From an uncultured Spirochaetales bacterium (GTDB lineage Bacteria; Spirochaetota; Spirochaetia; Sphaerochaetales; Sphaerochaetaceae), in the NCBI GenBank assembly GCA_949293595.1, contig CASFDW010000002.1:1-64000 (forward strand): 64,000 nt of DNA. Direction: 5' to 3'. The notes below the pieces were generated by a model. That model searched no databases. It was given only the letters and a program-made list of their open reading frames with translations, and had not been told where the DNA came from. Positions 12,059 through 20,902 of the stretch are shown piece after piece. The position numbers and the translations under genes were made by a program. Each line of letters opens with the position of its first letter. The stretch's first letter is position 1.

Positions 12059-13429
12059 TCATCCAAGGCCTTGTCCGCGGTCGAGACGGCGGAGCATGCC
12101 CAGCACCACGACAACGGCTGCGCAGGAAAGGACAAGCTCCGCCGCAAGCTGTGCATAGGCAAGTCCGTAAAGGGGGAAAAGCATGTTCAGCAGACATAGC
12201 GCGGGAATCTCGAGGACTATTTTCCTCAGGATGGCGAACACAAAGGAGTTCCGCCCCATCCCAACGGCCTGGAAAATACCAACACCAAGGAAATCAATGG
12301 CAAGAAACGGCAATCCCAGACAGAAACCGCGCAGGAATCTTGTCCCATAGGCTATGATTACATCGTTGTTCATGAACATCCGTATGAAGAACGGGGCGAA
12401 TATGTAGTAGGCCGAGCTTACAACCAGTATCCCGATGATGATTATTCTTGCGGCGTAGAAGATTGTCTCCTTCATTCTCCTGACGTCGCCGCTCGAGTAA
12501 TTGTAGCTTATGAGGGGCATTATACCCTGGCTGAAACCCATTGCGATGTTCATGGGGACATTGTTGACCCGGCTCGTGATGCCCATTGCCGCAACAGCGT
12601 CCGGACCGTAGGAGGATGTGAAATTGTTGAGTATTGTCATTCCGGTGACATTGAGCAGGTTCTGGATGGATGCCGGTATGCCGACCGCACAGACCCCTAT
12701 GACCACGGCTTTCTGGAGATTGAACTTCCTTATGTCTATCGATACGTACGTTTTTCCCTTTCTCCCGATCACGAGCATGAAAAAGTAAAGGCATGCGACG
12801 CAGTTGCTGATGAACGTGGCAAGGCCCGCACCCTCCGCACCCATTCCAAGGAAGCCGGGAAGGACGAAGAACGGGTCGAGCACTATGTTCAGCAGGCATC
12901 CGCTCATCGTACCGATGGAGGCATGCATGGCCGCACCCTCGGCCCTGACCATGTAGGCCATGACGACGTTCACTATGGCCGGGGCGGCCCCGTATATGAC
13001 CGTCCATTCCAGATATGCGGACGTCGCATCCCAGGTATTGCCATCGGCTCCAAGCAGGGAAAGAAGCCCGTCGTGGAAAACAAGGCAGAGCAGGGAGAAC
13101 ACAATGCCGAAGAAGACTGCGCAATAGAAACCGAACGCGCTGCTCTTGTAGACCGTGGGATAATCCTTACGTCCCAGAGCCCTGCTCATCATGCTGGAGG
13201 AGCCGACACCGAAAAGGTTGTTGACTGCATTGAAGGCCAGAAGGACGGGAGCCGCGAGCGTCACCGCCGCATTCTGCACGCTGTCGTTGAGCATGCCGAC
13301 GAAATATGTGTCGGCAAGGTTGTAGAGGACCATCACGAGGGACGAGAGTATCGTGGGCACGGCAAGACGGGCGACCGCCTGCGGAATCGGAGCCGTCTCG
13401 AAAAGGCTCATCCTGCTGAATTTCTCCAT
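12059..13429 (-). CDS. MATE-family efflux transporter
   Basis: 456 residues with about 12 hydrophobic segments in two homologous halves. The N-terminal LAVPTILSSLVMVLYNLADTYFVG pattern is typical of MATE exporters, which use proton or sodium gradients to expel cationic compounds or lipid precursors. AGGAGG lies just upstream of the ATG. It stands alone between the malic enzyme operon and a divergent methyltransferase gene. The 150 nt after it contain two short hairpins (for example CCGCA/TGCGG near 11991-12001) but no clear terminator. Confidence 0.9.
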   Translation of the reverse strand: MEKFSRMSLFETAPIPQAVARLAVPTILSSLVMVLYNLADTYFVGMLNDSVQNAAVTLAAPVLLAFNAVNNLFGVGSSSMMSRALGRKDYPTVYKSSAFGFYCAVFFGIVFSLLCLVFHDGLLSLLGADGNTWDATSAYLEWTVIYGAAPAIVNVVMAYMVRAEGAAMHASIGTMSGCLLNIVLDPFFVLPGFLGMGAEGAGLATFISNCVACLYFFMLVIGRKGKTYVSIDIRKFNLQKAVVIGVCAVGIPASIQNLLNVTGMTILNNFTSSYGPDAVAAMGITSRVNNVPMNIAMGFSQGIMPLISYNYSSGDVRRMKETIFYAARIIIIGILVVSSAYYIFAPFFIRMFMNNDVIIAYGTRFLRGFCLGLPFLAIDFLGVGIFQAVGMGRNSFVFAILRKIVLEIPALCLLNMLFPLYGLAYAQLAAELVLSCAAVVVVLGMLRRLDRGQGLG

Positions 13430-13506
13430 CCTTCCTCCTTCCCTTCTCTCTTATCCCAACGGGTCCGGGCTGTCAAGCAGAACCGGCCGTCCTTTCCTTT
13501 CGGATA

Positions 13507-13535
13507 TTGTAAACGGCTTTCGCAGAAGATAGAAT
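13507..13535 (+). promoter_or_regulatory. Promoter giving a predicted leaderless mRNA
   Basis: TTGTAA (13507-13512), a 17-nt spacer, TAGAAT (13530-13535), then ACCCGC and the ATG at 13542. No Shine-Dalgarno precedes the gene. Confidence 0.55.
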
Positions 13536-13541
13536 ACCCGC

Positions 13542-14294
13542 ATGGATTACAAGATGCTGAATGTAAAAACGATCACGAAATGGGTCGAAGAGGGATGGAT
13601 ATGGAGCAGGGAGATAAGCCATGAGGAGTTTCTGGCCGCAAGAAACGGTTCCTTCAGGCTCCTTTTGACGCCTACGAAGGCCGTTCCCGCCGGATGGCTT
13701 GGCGAAGTAAGGGGGAAGAAGGTCCTTGCGCTTGCATCGGGAGGCGGGCAGCAGGGTCCCGTATTCGCGGCCCTCGGTGCGGATACGACGGTACTGGACC
13801 TCACCCCTGCACAGCTGGAGAAGGATGCGCTTGTCGCCCGACGGGAGAACATACGCATAAACCTCGTCGAAGCCGACATGACGCAGCCCCTGCCGTTCGA
13901 GGACGGATCGTTCGACCTGATCTTCCACCCGGTGTCGAACGTCTACGTTGAGACCGTGGCCGGCATATGGAGGGAATGCTTCAGGGTGCTCAGGAAGGGA
14001 GGCAGGCTTCTGAGCGGGCTGGACAACGGAACAAACTTCATTGTCGCCATCGACGACGAAAGCCGCATCACCACCCCGCTGCCATACAATCCGCTGAAAA
14101 ACCCCGGACAGCTCGAGGAGGCGCTTGCATCCGGACAGGGAGTACAGTTCAGCCATGGCATGGAGGAGAACATACAGGGACAGATCGACGCAGGCTTCGT
14201 TCTCAAGGGAATATATACGGACACCAACGGGGAGGGATATCTTCACGAGCTGAACATCCCTACCTTCTATGCGACTTTTTCCGAGAAACCATAA
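13542..14294 (+). CDS. Class I SAM-dependent methyltransferase
   Basis: 250 residues. The SAM-binding motif I is VLALASGGGQQGP (about 62-74), with the acidic strand end TVLDLTP following and a motif IV-like FDLIFHPVS segment (about 126-134). The overall pattern is that of small-molecule methyltransferases of the Methyltransf_11 type; the acceptor is unknown. The ATG at 13542 is chosen because the -10 box ends 6 nt upstream; a second in-frame ATG lies at 13554 without a ribosome binding site. Transcribed divergently from the MATE gene. Confidence 0.82.
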   Translation: MDYKMLNVKTITKWVEEGWIWSREISHEEFLAARNGSFRLLLTPTKAVPAGWLGEVRGKKVLALASGGGQQGPVFAALGADTTVLDLTPAQLEKDALVARRENIRINLVEADMTQPLPFEDGSFDLIFHPVSNVYVETVAGIWRECFRVLRKGGRLLSGLDNGTNFIVAIDDESRITTPLPYNPLKNPGQLEEALASGQGVQFSHGMEENIQGQIDAGFVLKGIYTDTNGEGYLHELNIPTFYATFSEKP

Positions 14295-14406
14295 TTCAAG
14301 TATTAATATTCCGAATTAAGAATGATATTACTTAATAATATATTAAGAAATGATATGATGCCCTGTAAAAAAGCACATGCGGCATCGTTCTACGGGCAAC
14401 AGGAGC

Positions 14407-14434
14407 AAAAAAAATCCTTACCAAACCGGTAAGG
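14407..14434 (-). terminator. Rho-independent terminator of tRNA-Cys
   Basis: CCTTACC / GGTAAGG stem (14416-14434, loop of 5) followed on the minus strand by eight T residues. The same stem core is found after the tRNA-Ala gene near 60080. Confidence 0.88.
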
Positions 14435-14437
14435 AAA

Positions 14438-14512
14438 AGGAGTCGATCGGATTCGAACCGATGAAAAAACGGTTTTGCAGACCGTCCCCTTAGGCCACTT
14501 GGGTACGACTCC
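14438..14512 (-). tRNA. tRNA-Cys (GCA)
   Basis: A full cloverleaf on the minus strand: 7-bp acceptor stem (GGAGTCG/CGACTCC), anticodon stem ACGGT/ACCGT enclosing CTGCAAA, so the anticodon is GCA. The discriminator base is U73, the expected cysteine identity element. The 3' CCA is not encoded. The T-arm (ATCGG / TTCGAAT / CCGAT) is regular. Confidence 0.95.
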
Positions 14513-14526
14513 ATAACTGCTCTAAG

Positions 14527-14555
14527 ACTTTAACAGAAAGATTGCTGTTTTGCAA
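14527..14555 (-). promoter_or_regulatory. Promoter of tRNA-Cys
   Basis: On the minus strand TTGCAA (14550-14555), a 17-nt spacer and TAAAGT (14527-14532). The -35 box is identical to that of the tRNA-Ala promoter at 59958. Confidence 0.5.
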
Positions 14556-14612
14556 GAGCAAATATGTCGAAAAGCACTTGCTAAAAAACATGCGGGGAAA
14601 GAGAATTATGGC

Positions 14613-15185
14613 ATGAGGAAAAAAACACTTACTTTGCTGGCGTGGCTTCTGTTTTCATCGGCATCTCTCTTTGCAGCCGGACCGCTTTATTCCACGGGCA
14701 TGGACATGTTCTACGACAGTCCGATGGAATCGTTCGACATCGGCGTGTATACGAACGCCTTGTGGACGGCACCTGTCGGGCAATCCGGCAACGGGCTCGG
14801 GATCGGAGGACGGGCCGACGTGACCCTGGCGATACCGGCAGCCGAATTCTCCACCTCGTTCATGTTCGGTCTCGCCATCGAATCACCCATAGGAAAGACA
14901 GCGGTCTTCACTCTTGTGGCCGGACCTTCGATAGCCGTGTTCTCCGACACGGACAGCACGCTGTGCGTCGGCGGTGGGATCGATGCGGCCCTGACATTCT
15001 TTGCCGATCCCAAACAGTCAGTGGGCTTCACCGTCGGCATGAACGGCAACTTCTACGGAACGGTGATGCCGAAGGGCGATCCGCGCTTCTGCTTCTACGG
15101 AGGAGGATACTTCGGGGTTGCAATGAGGTTCGACGGGAAAAACATGCCGTACGCATATCATCCGTACAACATATACATCTATTGA
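14613..15185 (+). CDS. Small exported protein, probable outer-membrane beta-barrel
   Basis: 190 residues. An N-terminal signal peptide (basic MRKK, hydrophobic core to about residue 18, likely cleavage near SLFA-AG) is followed by alternating hydrophobic/polar segments rich in Gly, Phe and Tyr, as in small outer-membrane barrels. No family recognised. The open frame begins at 14550, but the ATG at 14613 is the one that starts the signal peptide; GGGGAAAGAG lies upstream. A hairpin with a U-run follows the stop codon and overlaps the ribosome binding site of the next gene. Confidence 0.65.
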   Translation: MRKKTLTLLAWLLFSSASLFAAGPLYSTGMDMFYDSPMESFDIGVYTNALWTAPVGQSGNGLGIGGRADVTLAIPAAEFSTSFMFGLAIESPIGKTAVFTLVAGPSIAVFSDTDSTLCVGGGIDAALTFFADPKQSVGFTVGMNGNFYGTVMPKGDPRFCFYGGGYFGVAMRFDGKNMPYAYHPYNIYIY

Positions 15186-15204
15186 GAAGTCGTACGGAAA
15201 TATT

Positions 15205-15254
15205 TTTTCAGAACCTCCGTTTTTACATTTATACTGGAAACGGAGGTTTTTTTT
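15205..15254 (+). terminator. Terminator hairpin overlapping the next promoter and Shine-Dalgarno
   Basis: AACCTCCGTTT (15212-15222) pairs with AAACGGAGGTT (15238-15248) and is followed by T8, a typical intrinsic terminator. The GGAGG of its 3' arm (15243-15247) is also the only Shine-Dalgarno of the gene starting at 15255. The loop contains a -10-like TATACT (15230-15235) with TTTTCA at 15205-15210, so a transcript starting near 15242 would lack the 5' arm. Confidence 0.65.
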
Positions 15255-16391
15255 ATGACCGAATTCGATAAAAGGTATCTCGACGGCTACAGCGACTGCG
15301 CATTCGTCTCCTTCGAGAAGCTGGAGAAATTCATGAAGGAGGCGCTCATGGGCGCCGGAATCCCGGAAGAGGACGCCGACATAATCTCGGACGTGCTCAT
15401 AGAAAGCGACAAGAGGGGGATAGACAGCCATGGGATCGGCAGGCTGAAGCCGATATACATCGACAGGATCGACAAGGGGATAATGAATCCCGTAACAAAC
15501 ATAGAGGTGCTCAGGGACGACAAGACGGCCGCGGTGCTGGACGGGCACAACGGCATGGGCCACGTCGTATCGCACAAGGCCATGCGCATGGCCATCGAAA
15601 AGGCGGAGGAATACGGCATGGGCATGGTTGCGGTCAGGAACAGCAACCACTACGGCATAGCGGGCTACTACGCGACCATGGCCACAAAGGAGGACATGAT
15701 CGGAATCACGGGAACGAACGCCAGACCGTCCATAGCACCGACATTCGGGGTCGAGAACATGCTCGGGACGAACCCTCTGACGGTCGGCTTCCCGACAAAC
15801 GACGAATTCCCGTTTGTCATCGACTGTGCGACATCCGTATCGCAGAGGGGCAAGATAGAGGTCTACGGAAGAGCCGGCAAGGAACTTCCCCCGGGATGGG
15901 TGATCGATGAAAACGGGAACACGAGGACCGATACGGAGCAGATACTCAAGGACCTGACCACGGGCAAGGCCGCCCTCACGCCGCTGGGAGGGCTCGGCAC
16001 AGAGACAGGAGGCTACAAGGGATACGGATATGCCACCGTCGTGGAGGTGCTTTCTGCGGCGCTGCAGGACGGCTCGTTTCTGAAAATGCTCAACGGAAAG
16101 GATTCCGACGGAAAAGACATACCTTATCCACTTGGTCATTTTTTCATTGCGATCAATCCCGACTTCTTCATGGGCAAGAAGGTTTTCAAGGCTGTCACAA
16201 CAGAAATCCTGCACCAGCTCAGGAACAGCAGGAAGGCGCCGGGGCACGACAGGATATTCACTGCTGGAGAGCTTGAATGGGAGGCCTACAGGATCAGGAG
16301 GGAGCACGGATGCCCCGTTCCTCCGTCACTGCAGAAGGTGATAAAGGAATTGTCCGGGCGCTACGGTCTGAAAGATGAATGGCCGTTCTGA
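15255..16391 (+). CDS. Malate/L-lactate dehydrogenase family oxidoreductase (Ldh2/MDH2 family)
   Basis: 378 residues. The family reduces 2-oxoacids (oxaloacetate, pyruvate, related) with NAD(P)H; it has no Rossmann fold. The catalytic His region is SHGIGRLKP (about 56-64), and the AVRNSNHYGIAGYYA segment (about 124-138) and GTNPLTVGFP are family hallmarks. The N-terminus is some 15 residues longer than usual. Substrate cannot be fixed from sequence; a malate dehydrogenase role would fit the malic enzyme and decarboxylase in the same window. Translation depends on the GGAGG within the terminator-like hairpin. Confidence 0.85.
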   Translation: MTEFDKRYLDGYSDCAFVSFEKLEKFMKEALMGAGIPEEDADIISDVLIESDKRGIDSHGIGRLKPIYIDRIDKGIMNPVTNIEVLRDDKTAAVLDGHNGMGHVVSHKAMRMAIEKAEEYGMGMVAVRNSNHYGIAGYYATMATKEDMIGITGTNARPSIAPTFGVENMLGTNPLTVGFPTNDEFPFVIDCATSVSQRGKIEVYGRAGKELPPGWVIDENGNTRTDTEQILKDLTTGKAALTPLGGLGTETGGYKGYGYATVVEVLSAALQDGSFLKMLNGKDSDGKDIPYPLGHFFIAINPDFFMGKKVFKAVTTEILHQLRNSRKAPGHDRIFTAGELEWEAYRIRREHGCPVPPSLQKVIKELSGRYGLKDEWPF

Positions 16392-16418
16392 CCAAGGAGG
16401 CCCCGTGCCCTGCCTTAT

Positions 16419-17603
16419 TCACAGTCTGACGGCGTCGGTGGAGGCCTGGAACAGGGATGACGAGACATCTCTCACGATATCGAACGAATGATCGCATGGA
16501 ATGAAGAACGTCGACTTTGTCCGTTTTGCCAGAAAACCTCCGTCCACGGCCTCGAACGAATAGAAGCCGAGGCTCATGCGCGGGTTGTCGTAGCTGAAAA
16601 ACGAATCCGCATAGTAAATGGTCTTCGACGAGCCGGCATCAAGAACGAAGTTACGCGTGCGGCTCGGCCCCCAGTTGAGACCTAGCGTTGCGGAGAAGAC
16701 CTGGCTGGTGGCTCCATCCCAAAGCGCCCATGGCGCATCCAGCCGTCCAAGATAGTTCTGGGTAAGCGAGATGTTCGGGAAACAGGAATCATCTCCGTCA
16801 ATACGCGGGGTGAATACCATGAAGCCCATCTGCAGCCGCGGGTTGATGCAGAGTATGCGTCCGCCACGGACATGCCCTGGTATCTTGCCCAGCAGATAAT
16901 CGTAGGTGCCGGTCGGGGCAGGAACATACGAGGCATCGGCATTGCCGCCCTTCGCAAGAGGGGCATGCTTGAGATCCTCGAACACGGGGCCGGATTGAAA
17001 CCTGTTGTCCGCAACCTCCCTGTGGGTCTTGGGATAGGCGGAGAAATGCCTTGCATTGGTGTCGAAGAAACATCCGCTTTCAAAGAACGGAGGGCCGAGC
17101 ATGACATTCAGGCTCGGATTGGCCACCAACGGCTCCTCGGAGGGATTGGTTATCCTGACCGCCGTGTAGACCACGGGCTGTCCGGGAATGACCAGGTCGA
17201 TTTTCTCGAGACGGTAACGGTTGCCTTCCTCGCGGCTCTTCATCTCGGAATAGAGCCACACACCGCCGTAACGGTCCTCGGTCCCGTATTTCCTGACGGT
17301 CCAGTATGTTCCGTTGCTCGTGACATGGTCCTCGCTGGGAAACGGAAACGTGAAGTAGCTTCCTCCCGCCTGATAGAGGGTCTGCTTCATCCTGTACCAT
17401 TCGCCGTTGGGATCGGAAAGGACCCCGCTTCCGGTTGCGCGGAAATAAGGAAGGCACAGTGCGTTCACCCGGCCGCCGGACGGGCATTCCGCAGATATCT
17501 CGAGCGTCACCGCACCCTGGTCCTCGACCACCACCTGAAGGATATCATTGCTCATATAGGTTGCATTCCTGCCTTCCCACAGCGGCAGACGACGAATATC
17601 CAT
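16419..17603 (-). CDS. Protein of unknown function, galactose-mutarotase-like beta-sandwich suspected
   Basis: 394 residues, soluble, rich in beta-strand and aromatic residues, no signal peptide. Segments such as YFTFPFPSEDHVTSNGTYW (about 81-99) and the YTAVRITNPSEEPLVANPSLN stretch recall the aldose-1-epimerase superfold, but I do not recognise a catalytic motif. It is transcribed divergently from the GH36-like gene across a 58-nt region with overlapping TATAAT-like boxes, so a role in sugar metabolism is likely. AGGAGGG lies about 9 nt before the ATG. Confidence 0.5.
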   Translation of the reverse strand: MDIRRLPLWEGRNATYMSNDILQVVVEDQGAVTLEISAECPSGGRVNALCLPYFRATGSGVLSDPNGEWYRMKQTLYQAGGSYFTFPFPSEDHVTSNGTYWTVRKYGTEDRYGGVWLYSEMKSREEGNRYRLEKIDLVIPGQPVVYTAVRITNPSEEPLVANPSLNVMLGPPFFESGCFFDTNARHFSAYPKTHREVADNRFQSGPVFEDLKHAPLAKGGNADASYVPAPTGTYDYLLGKIPGHVRGGRILCINPRLQMGFMVFTPRIDGDDSCFPNISLTQNYLGRLDAPWALWDGATSQVFSATLGLNWGPSRTRNFVLDAGSSKTIYYADSFFSYDNPRMSLGFYSFEAVDGGFLAKRTKSTFFIPCDHSFDIVRDVSSSLFQASTDAVRL

Positions 17604-17661
17604 GACAAATGCCCTCCTGTTGTTATAATATAATCATATCAGACCAAGCGCGGGGGCGACA

Positions 17662-19920
17662 ATGATAGAATGCGGGAACAATAAGACTTTCCATCTTTAT
17701 ACGGACAATCTGAGCTATGTGTTCGGAGTCACCGTTACAGGACATCTGGAACACCTTTATTTCGGCAAGAGACTCCGCGACCCGTTCCTCAACCGCAGGG
17801 CAATGGAAAGCAAGAACCTCGCAAAAGAAGGGTTCTCACTGGCAATCGACAGGACGAGACCTACGGTATGCCTCGAGGGGATGATGCTTGAATGCACGAC
17901 GGAGGGCAAGGGCGATTTCAGGCTCCCGCTCGTCTCGCTCGAGGAGAACAGGACATTGGACCTGCGCTATTGCGACCACAGGGCATATGCAGGAATAAGA
18001 AGATACAAGGAAAACCAGATAGCACAGGCCGTGATGGACGAAAGGAACGCGGAAACGCTCGAGGTGCTGCTCAGGGACGAAAGGGAGAAGATCGAGGTGA
18101 CACTGGTCTACACCATCTTCCCACGGCTGGACGCGGTTGTGCGCAGGACCATGGTCAGGAACGCATCGCAGGCACCTGTCAGGCTGTCATCATGCGCATC
18201 GCTGCAGCTGGATCTGGCACCGGACAGGTACACGCTTTTATGCCTCGCCGGCACCAACGCGGCGGAGGCCGAGGTCACAAGCACGGAGCTGGGGCGAGGA
18301 ACGCACGTGCTCCAATCCAGGAAGATAGTCACCGGAACGGACTCGAATCCCGCCTATGCGGTCATAGGCAGGGACGGCTGTGCCTACATGGGCAACCTGA
18401 TATACTCCGGCGCCTACAAGGAAACGTTCTCCGTGCAGGCGGACGGAACGCTGCACATCGTGTCAGGCCTGAACGACGACCTGTTCTGCTGGCTTCTTGA
18501 ACCGGAAGAGACGTTCGAAAGCCCGGATGCGGTGCTTACGTTTTCAGAGCGCGGGCTCGCCGACGCATCGCTGAGGATGAAAAACTTCATCGCCAGGGCG
18601 GTGCTCCGCGGCCAATGGAAGGACAGGCTCAGGCCGTTGATGTTCACGACGGCGGACATAACAGGCCATGCGATAGACCATGACAAGGCGGTCTCATACG
18701 CCGGAAAGGCGAAGGCCCTGGGCTTCGACGGAATAATAATCGACGACGGATGGTTCTCTGTCCGCAGGGGAAGGAACACATCGCTGGGAGACTGGTATGT
18801 GAACCCGATGAAGTTCCCCCACGGCCTTAAGGAGCTCGGAGCGGCCATACACCGCCAGGGCCTGATGTTCGGGCTCTGGTTCGACATCCAGACCGTAAGC
18901 AGGAACAGCAATCTGTTCGAAAAGCACCCCGAATGGGTTCTCCACGACCCGAAGAGAAAGAACTGGGCGTCGTCGGACGATGACTTCCTTTTGGACCTTA
19001 CGCAGACAAAGGTGCAGGACTGGGTCACGGAGACACTGTCGCACATCATAGAGACGGCAAAACTGGATTGGGTGCGCTGGGACCTGAGCAGGCCGGAATC
19101 GGACATATACCTGAACAGCGACGAATGCAGAAGCCAGGGAGAGTTCCACCACAGATACGTGATGGGGCTTTCAAACATACTCAACACGGTCACCAGGCGG
19201 TTCCCGAACCTGTTCATCGAGAACCATGCGGGTGGTGCCATGTTCGATCCGGGCACGCTCAACTACTGCCATGCCGTCTCGTTCAGCAGGAACACAGATC
19301 CCGTATCGCGCATGGACAGCACCAGGGGCTTCATGCTCTTTTACCCGCAGTGCGTCATGATGCAGGCGGTGGAGCCGACCCCGGACAGGATATTCTCACG
19401 CTATACGGACACGGACAGCAGGGCGAACATCTCGTTCTTCGGCATCCTGTCGTATTCCGTCGATGTTGCAGGCATGAAGGAGGACGAGCTTGTCGCGCTG
19501 CGCCAGCAGATCGGATTCTACAAGCAGTACAGGAACATATTCCAGTTCGGACGCATCAAGGTGGAAAGACTTGGTGACGAGGAGGTCTGGAGCGTGGCAT
19601 CGGGTGACTTGTCGGTCATCCTGGCCTTGTACGTGGAAAGGAACCTGAAAGCGGGAAGAGGCAGGGAACGGCTGAGGATCACGCAGGTGGACGAGAATGC
19701 CGATTACCGCATTTTCGCCAGGGACCACATACAGACGGAACTGAAGGATTCCCTATACCCGCAGGAGCTCGAGTGCTACGAGGTGTCGGGGGATGTGCTC
19801 AAATACGCGGGCATCGCGCTTGCGGACAAGGATACGGGAAACGGCTACAACGAAGACATGAGGAAGCTGTCCGACCGTTCCACAAGACTTTATATCATCA
19901 GGAAATTGGAGAAGAAGTGA
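17662..19920 (+). CDS. GH36-family alpha-galactosidase-like protein with atypical active site
   Basis: 752 residues, the length of classical GH36 tetrameric alpha-galactosidases: N-terminal beta-supersandwich, (beta/alpha)8 barrel with GIIIDDGWFSVRRG (about 358-371) and a C-terminal sheet domain. The nucleophile motif is RWDLSR (D474) instead of the usual KWDMNR. The segment that normally reads SCSGGGGRFD is ENHAGGAMFD, and the acid/base motif normally SDDTD or SDNTD reads SRNTD (S542-D546), with Arg543 where the acid/base Asp is expected. It may have a different specificity. No signal peptide. gpsA starts within its stop codon. Confidence 0.78.
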   Translation: MIECGNNKTFHLYTDNLSYVFGVTVTGHLEHLYFGKRLRDPFLNRRAMESKNLAKEGFSLAIDRTRPTVCLEGMMLECTTEGKGDFRLPLVSLEENRTLDLRYCDHRAYAGIRRYKENQIAQAVMDERNAETLEVLLRDEREKIEVTLVYTIFPRLDAVVRRTMVRNASQAPVRLSSCASLQLDLAPDRYTLLCLAGTNAAEAEVTSTELGRGTHVLQSRKIVTGTDSNPAYAVIGRDGCAYMGNLIYSGAYKETFSVQADGTLHIVSGLNDDLFCWLLEPEETFESPDAVLTFSERGLADASLRMKNFIARAVLRGQWKDRLRPLMFTTADITGHAIDHDKAVSYAGKAKALGFDGIIIDDGWFSVRRGRNTSLGDWYVNPMKFPHGLKELGAAIHRQGLMFGLWFDIQTVSRNSNLFEKHPEWVLHDPKRKNWASSDDDFLLDLTQTKVQDWVTETLSHIIETAKLDWVRWDLSRPESDIYLNSDECRSQGEFHHRYVMGLSNILNTVTRRFPNLFIENHAGGAMFDPGTLNYCHAVSFSRNTDPVSRMDSTRGFMLFYPQCVMMQAVEPTPDRIFSRYTDTDSRANISFFGILSYSVDVAGMKEDELVALRQQIGFYKQYRNIFQFGRIKVERLGDEEVWSVASGDLSVILALYVERNLKAGRGRERLRITQVDENADYRIFARDHIQTELKDSLYPQELECYEVSGDVLKYAGIALADKDTGNGYNEDMRKLSDRSTRLYIIRKLEKK

Positions 19921-20873
19921 ACAGGATTGTAATAGCAGGTGCCGGAACATTCGGAACAAGCGTCGCGGAACGTCTCGCTTGGAACAAGGACAACGAGATC
20001 GTCCTCCATACGATCGAAAGGGAGGTCGAAAAGGACATAACGGAAAACCACCGCAACAGCAAGTATTTCCCCACAAGATACATAAACCAGGGGATAAAGG
20101 CCTCCGGAGACTATGCCGTGTTCGAGGATGCCGACGTCGTCCTGCTGGTGATTCCGTCCAAGGCCATAGTGAGCTTCAGCCAGGAGATCAGGAACCACGC
20201 CAAGAAGAACCCACTGGTGATCAATCTGGCAAAGGGCATGAGCGACGACGGGGCGTTCATAACAGAGAAGATCCCGTTCGACAGGACCGCAAGCATGAAG
20301 GGGCCGTCGTTCGCCATAGAGACCCTGAATGGCTTCCCGACATCGTTCACCTTCGGCGGGAAGAAGGAGGATTACCATTACTTCAGGGACAAGGTGCTCC
20401 CGGGAACCGGCTTCTCGCTCGACTACAGCAGCGACGTGAGGGCCGTGGAGCTGATGAGCATACTGAAGAACATGTATGCGATAGCGATCGGACTGGTGTC
20501 CGGACGCTACAACAGCCCGAACGTGGACTTCCTTGTATACACGAAGGCAGTCAACGAGATGAGGGGGCTTCTGAGGATATTCGACTGTGACGAGGAAACA
20601 ATATTCCGCTACTGCGGCATAGGCGACCTGGGGCTAACCAGTCTGAACGACCTTTCCCGGAACAGGACGTTCGGGATGCTCATCGGAAAGGGGTTCTCCT
20701 ATGACGAGAGGGGCGGAGCAACGGTCATCGAGGGAAAGAGGACAATACGCCTGATAGGGGAATTCACCAGGAAGGAGGGAAAGGCTGAGGATTTCCCGCT
20801 CGTCCAGGCCCTGTACCGGCTCATATACGAGGACTCAAGTCTGAACGACTACATAATGGAAGTGCTCAAATAA
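19917..20873 (+). CDS. gpsA: NAD(P)-dependent glycerol-3-phosphate dehydrogenase
   Basis: 318 residues. Reduces dihydroxyacetone phosphate to sn-glycerol 3-phosphate for phospholipid synthesis. GAGTFG at residues 8-13 is the dinucleotide-binding loop; the active-site Lys lies in LKNMYAIAIG (about 183), and GDLGLTSLNDLSRNRTFG is the substrate-loop signature. The start is a GTG overlapping the preceding stop (GTGA) with GGAGAAG upstream, so it is translationally coupled to the GH36-like gene. Confidence 0.93.
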   Translation: MNRIVIAGAGTFGTSVAERLAWNKDNEIVLHTIEREVEKDITENHRNSKYFPTRYINQGIKASGDYAVFEDADVVLLVIPSKAIVSFSQEIRNHAKKNPLVINLAKGMSDDGAFITEKIPFDRTASMKGPSFAIETLNGFPTSFTFGGKKEDYHYFRDKVLPGTGFSLDYSSDVRAVELMSILKNMYAIAIGLVSGRYNSPNVDFLVYTKAVNEMRGLLRIFDCDEETIFRYCGIGDLGLTSLNDLSRNRTFGMLIGKGFSYDERGGATVIEGKRTIRLIGEFTRKEGKAEDFPLVQALYRLIYEDSSLNDYIMEVLK

Positions 20874-20876
20874 AGC

Positions 20877-20900
20877 AAAACGCCCCGTCCGGGGCGTTTT
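20877..20900. terminator. Bidirectional terminator between gpsA and the SIMPL gene
   Basis: A perfect 10-bp stem (AAAACGCCCC / GGGGCGTTTT) with a GTCC loop. The flanking A and T runs make it functional on both strands, serving the two convergent genes. Confidence 0.9.
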
Positions 20901-20902
20901 CG

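Noticed and set aside
15018-16307. 429-codon open frame on the minus strand
   Set aside because: Antisense to the Ldh2/MDH2-family dehydrogenase gene; composition artefact.
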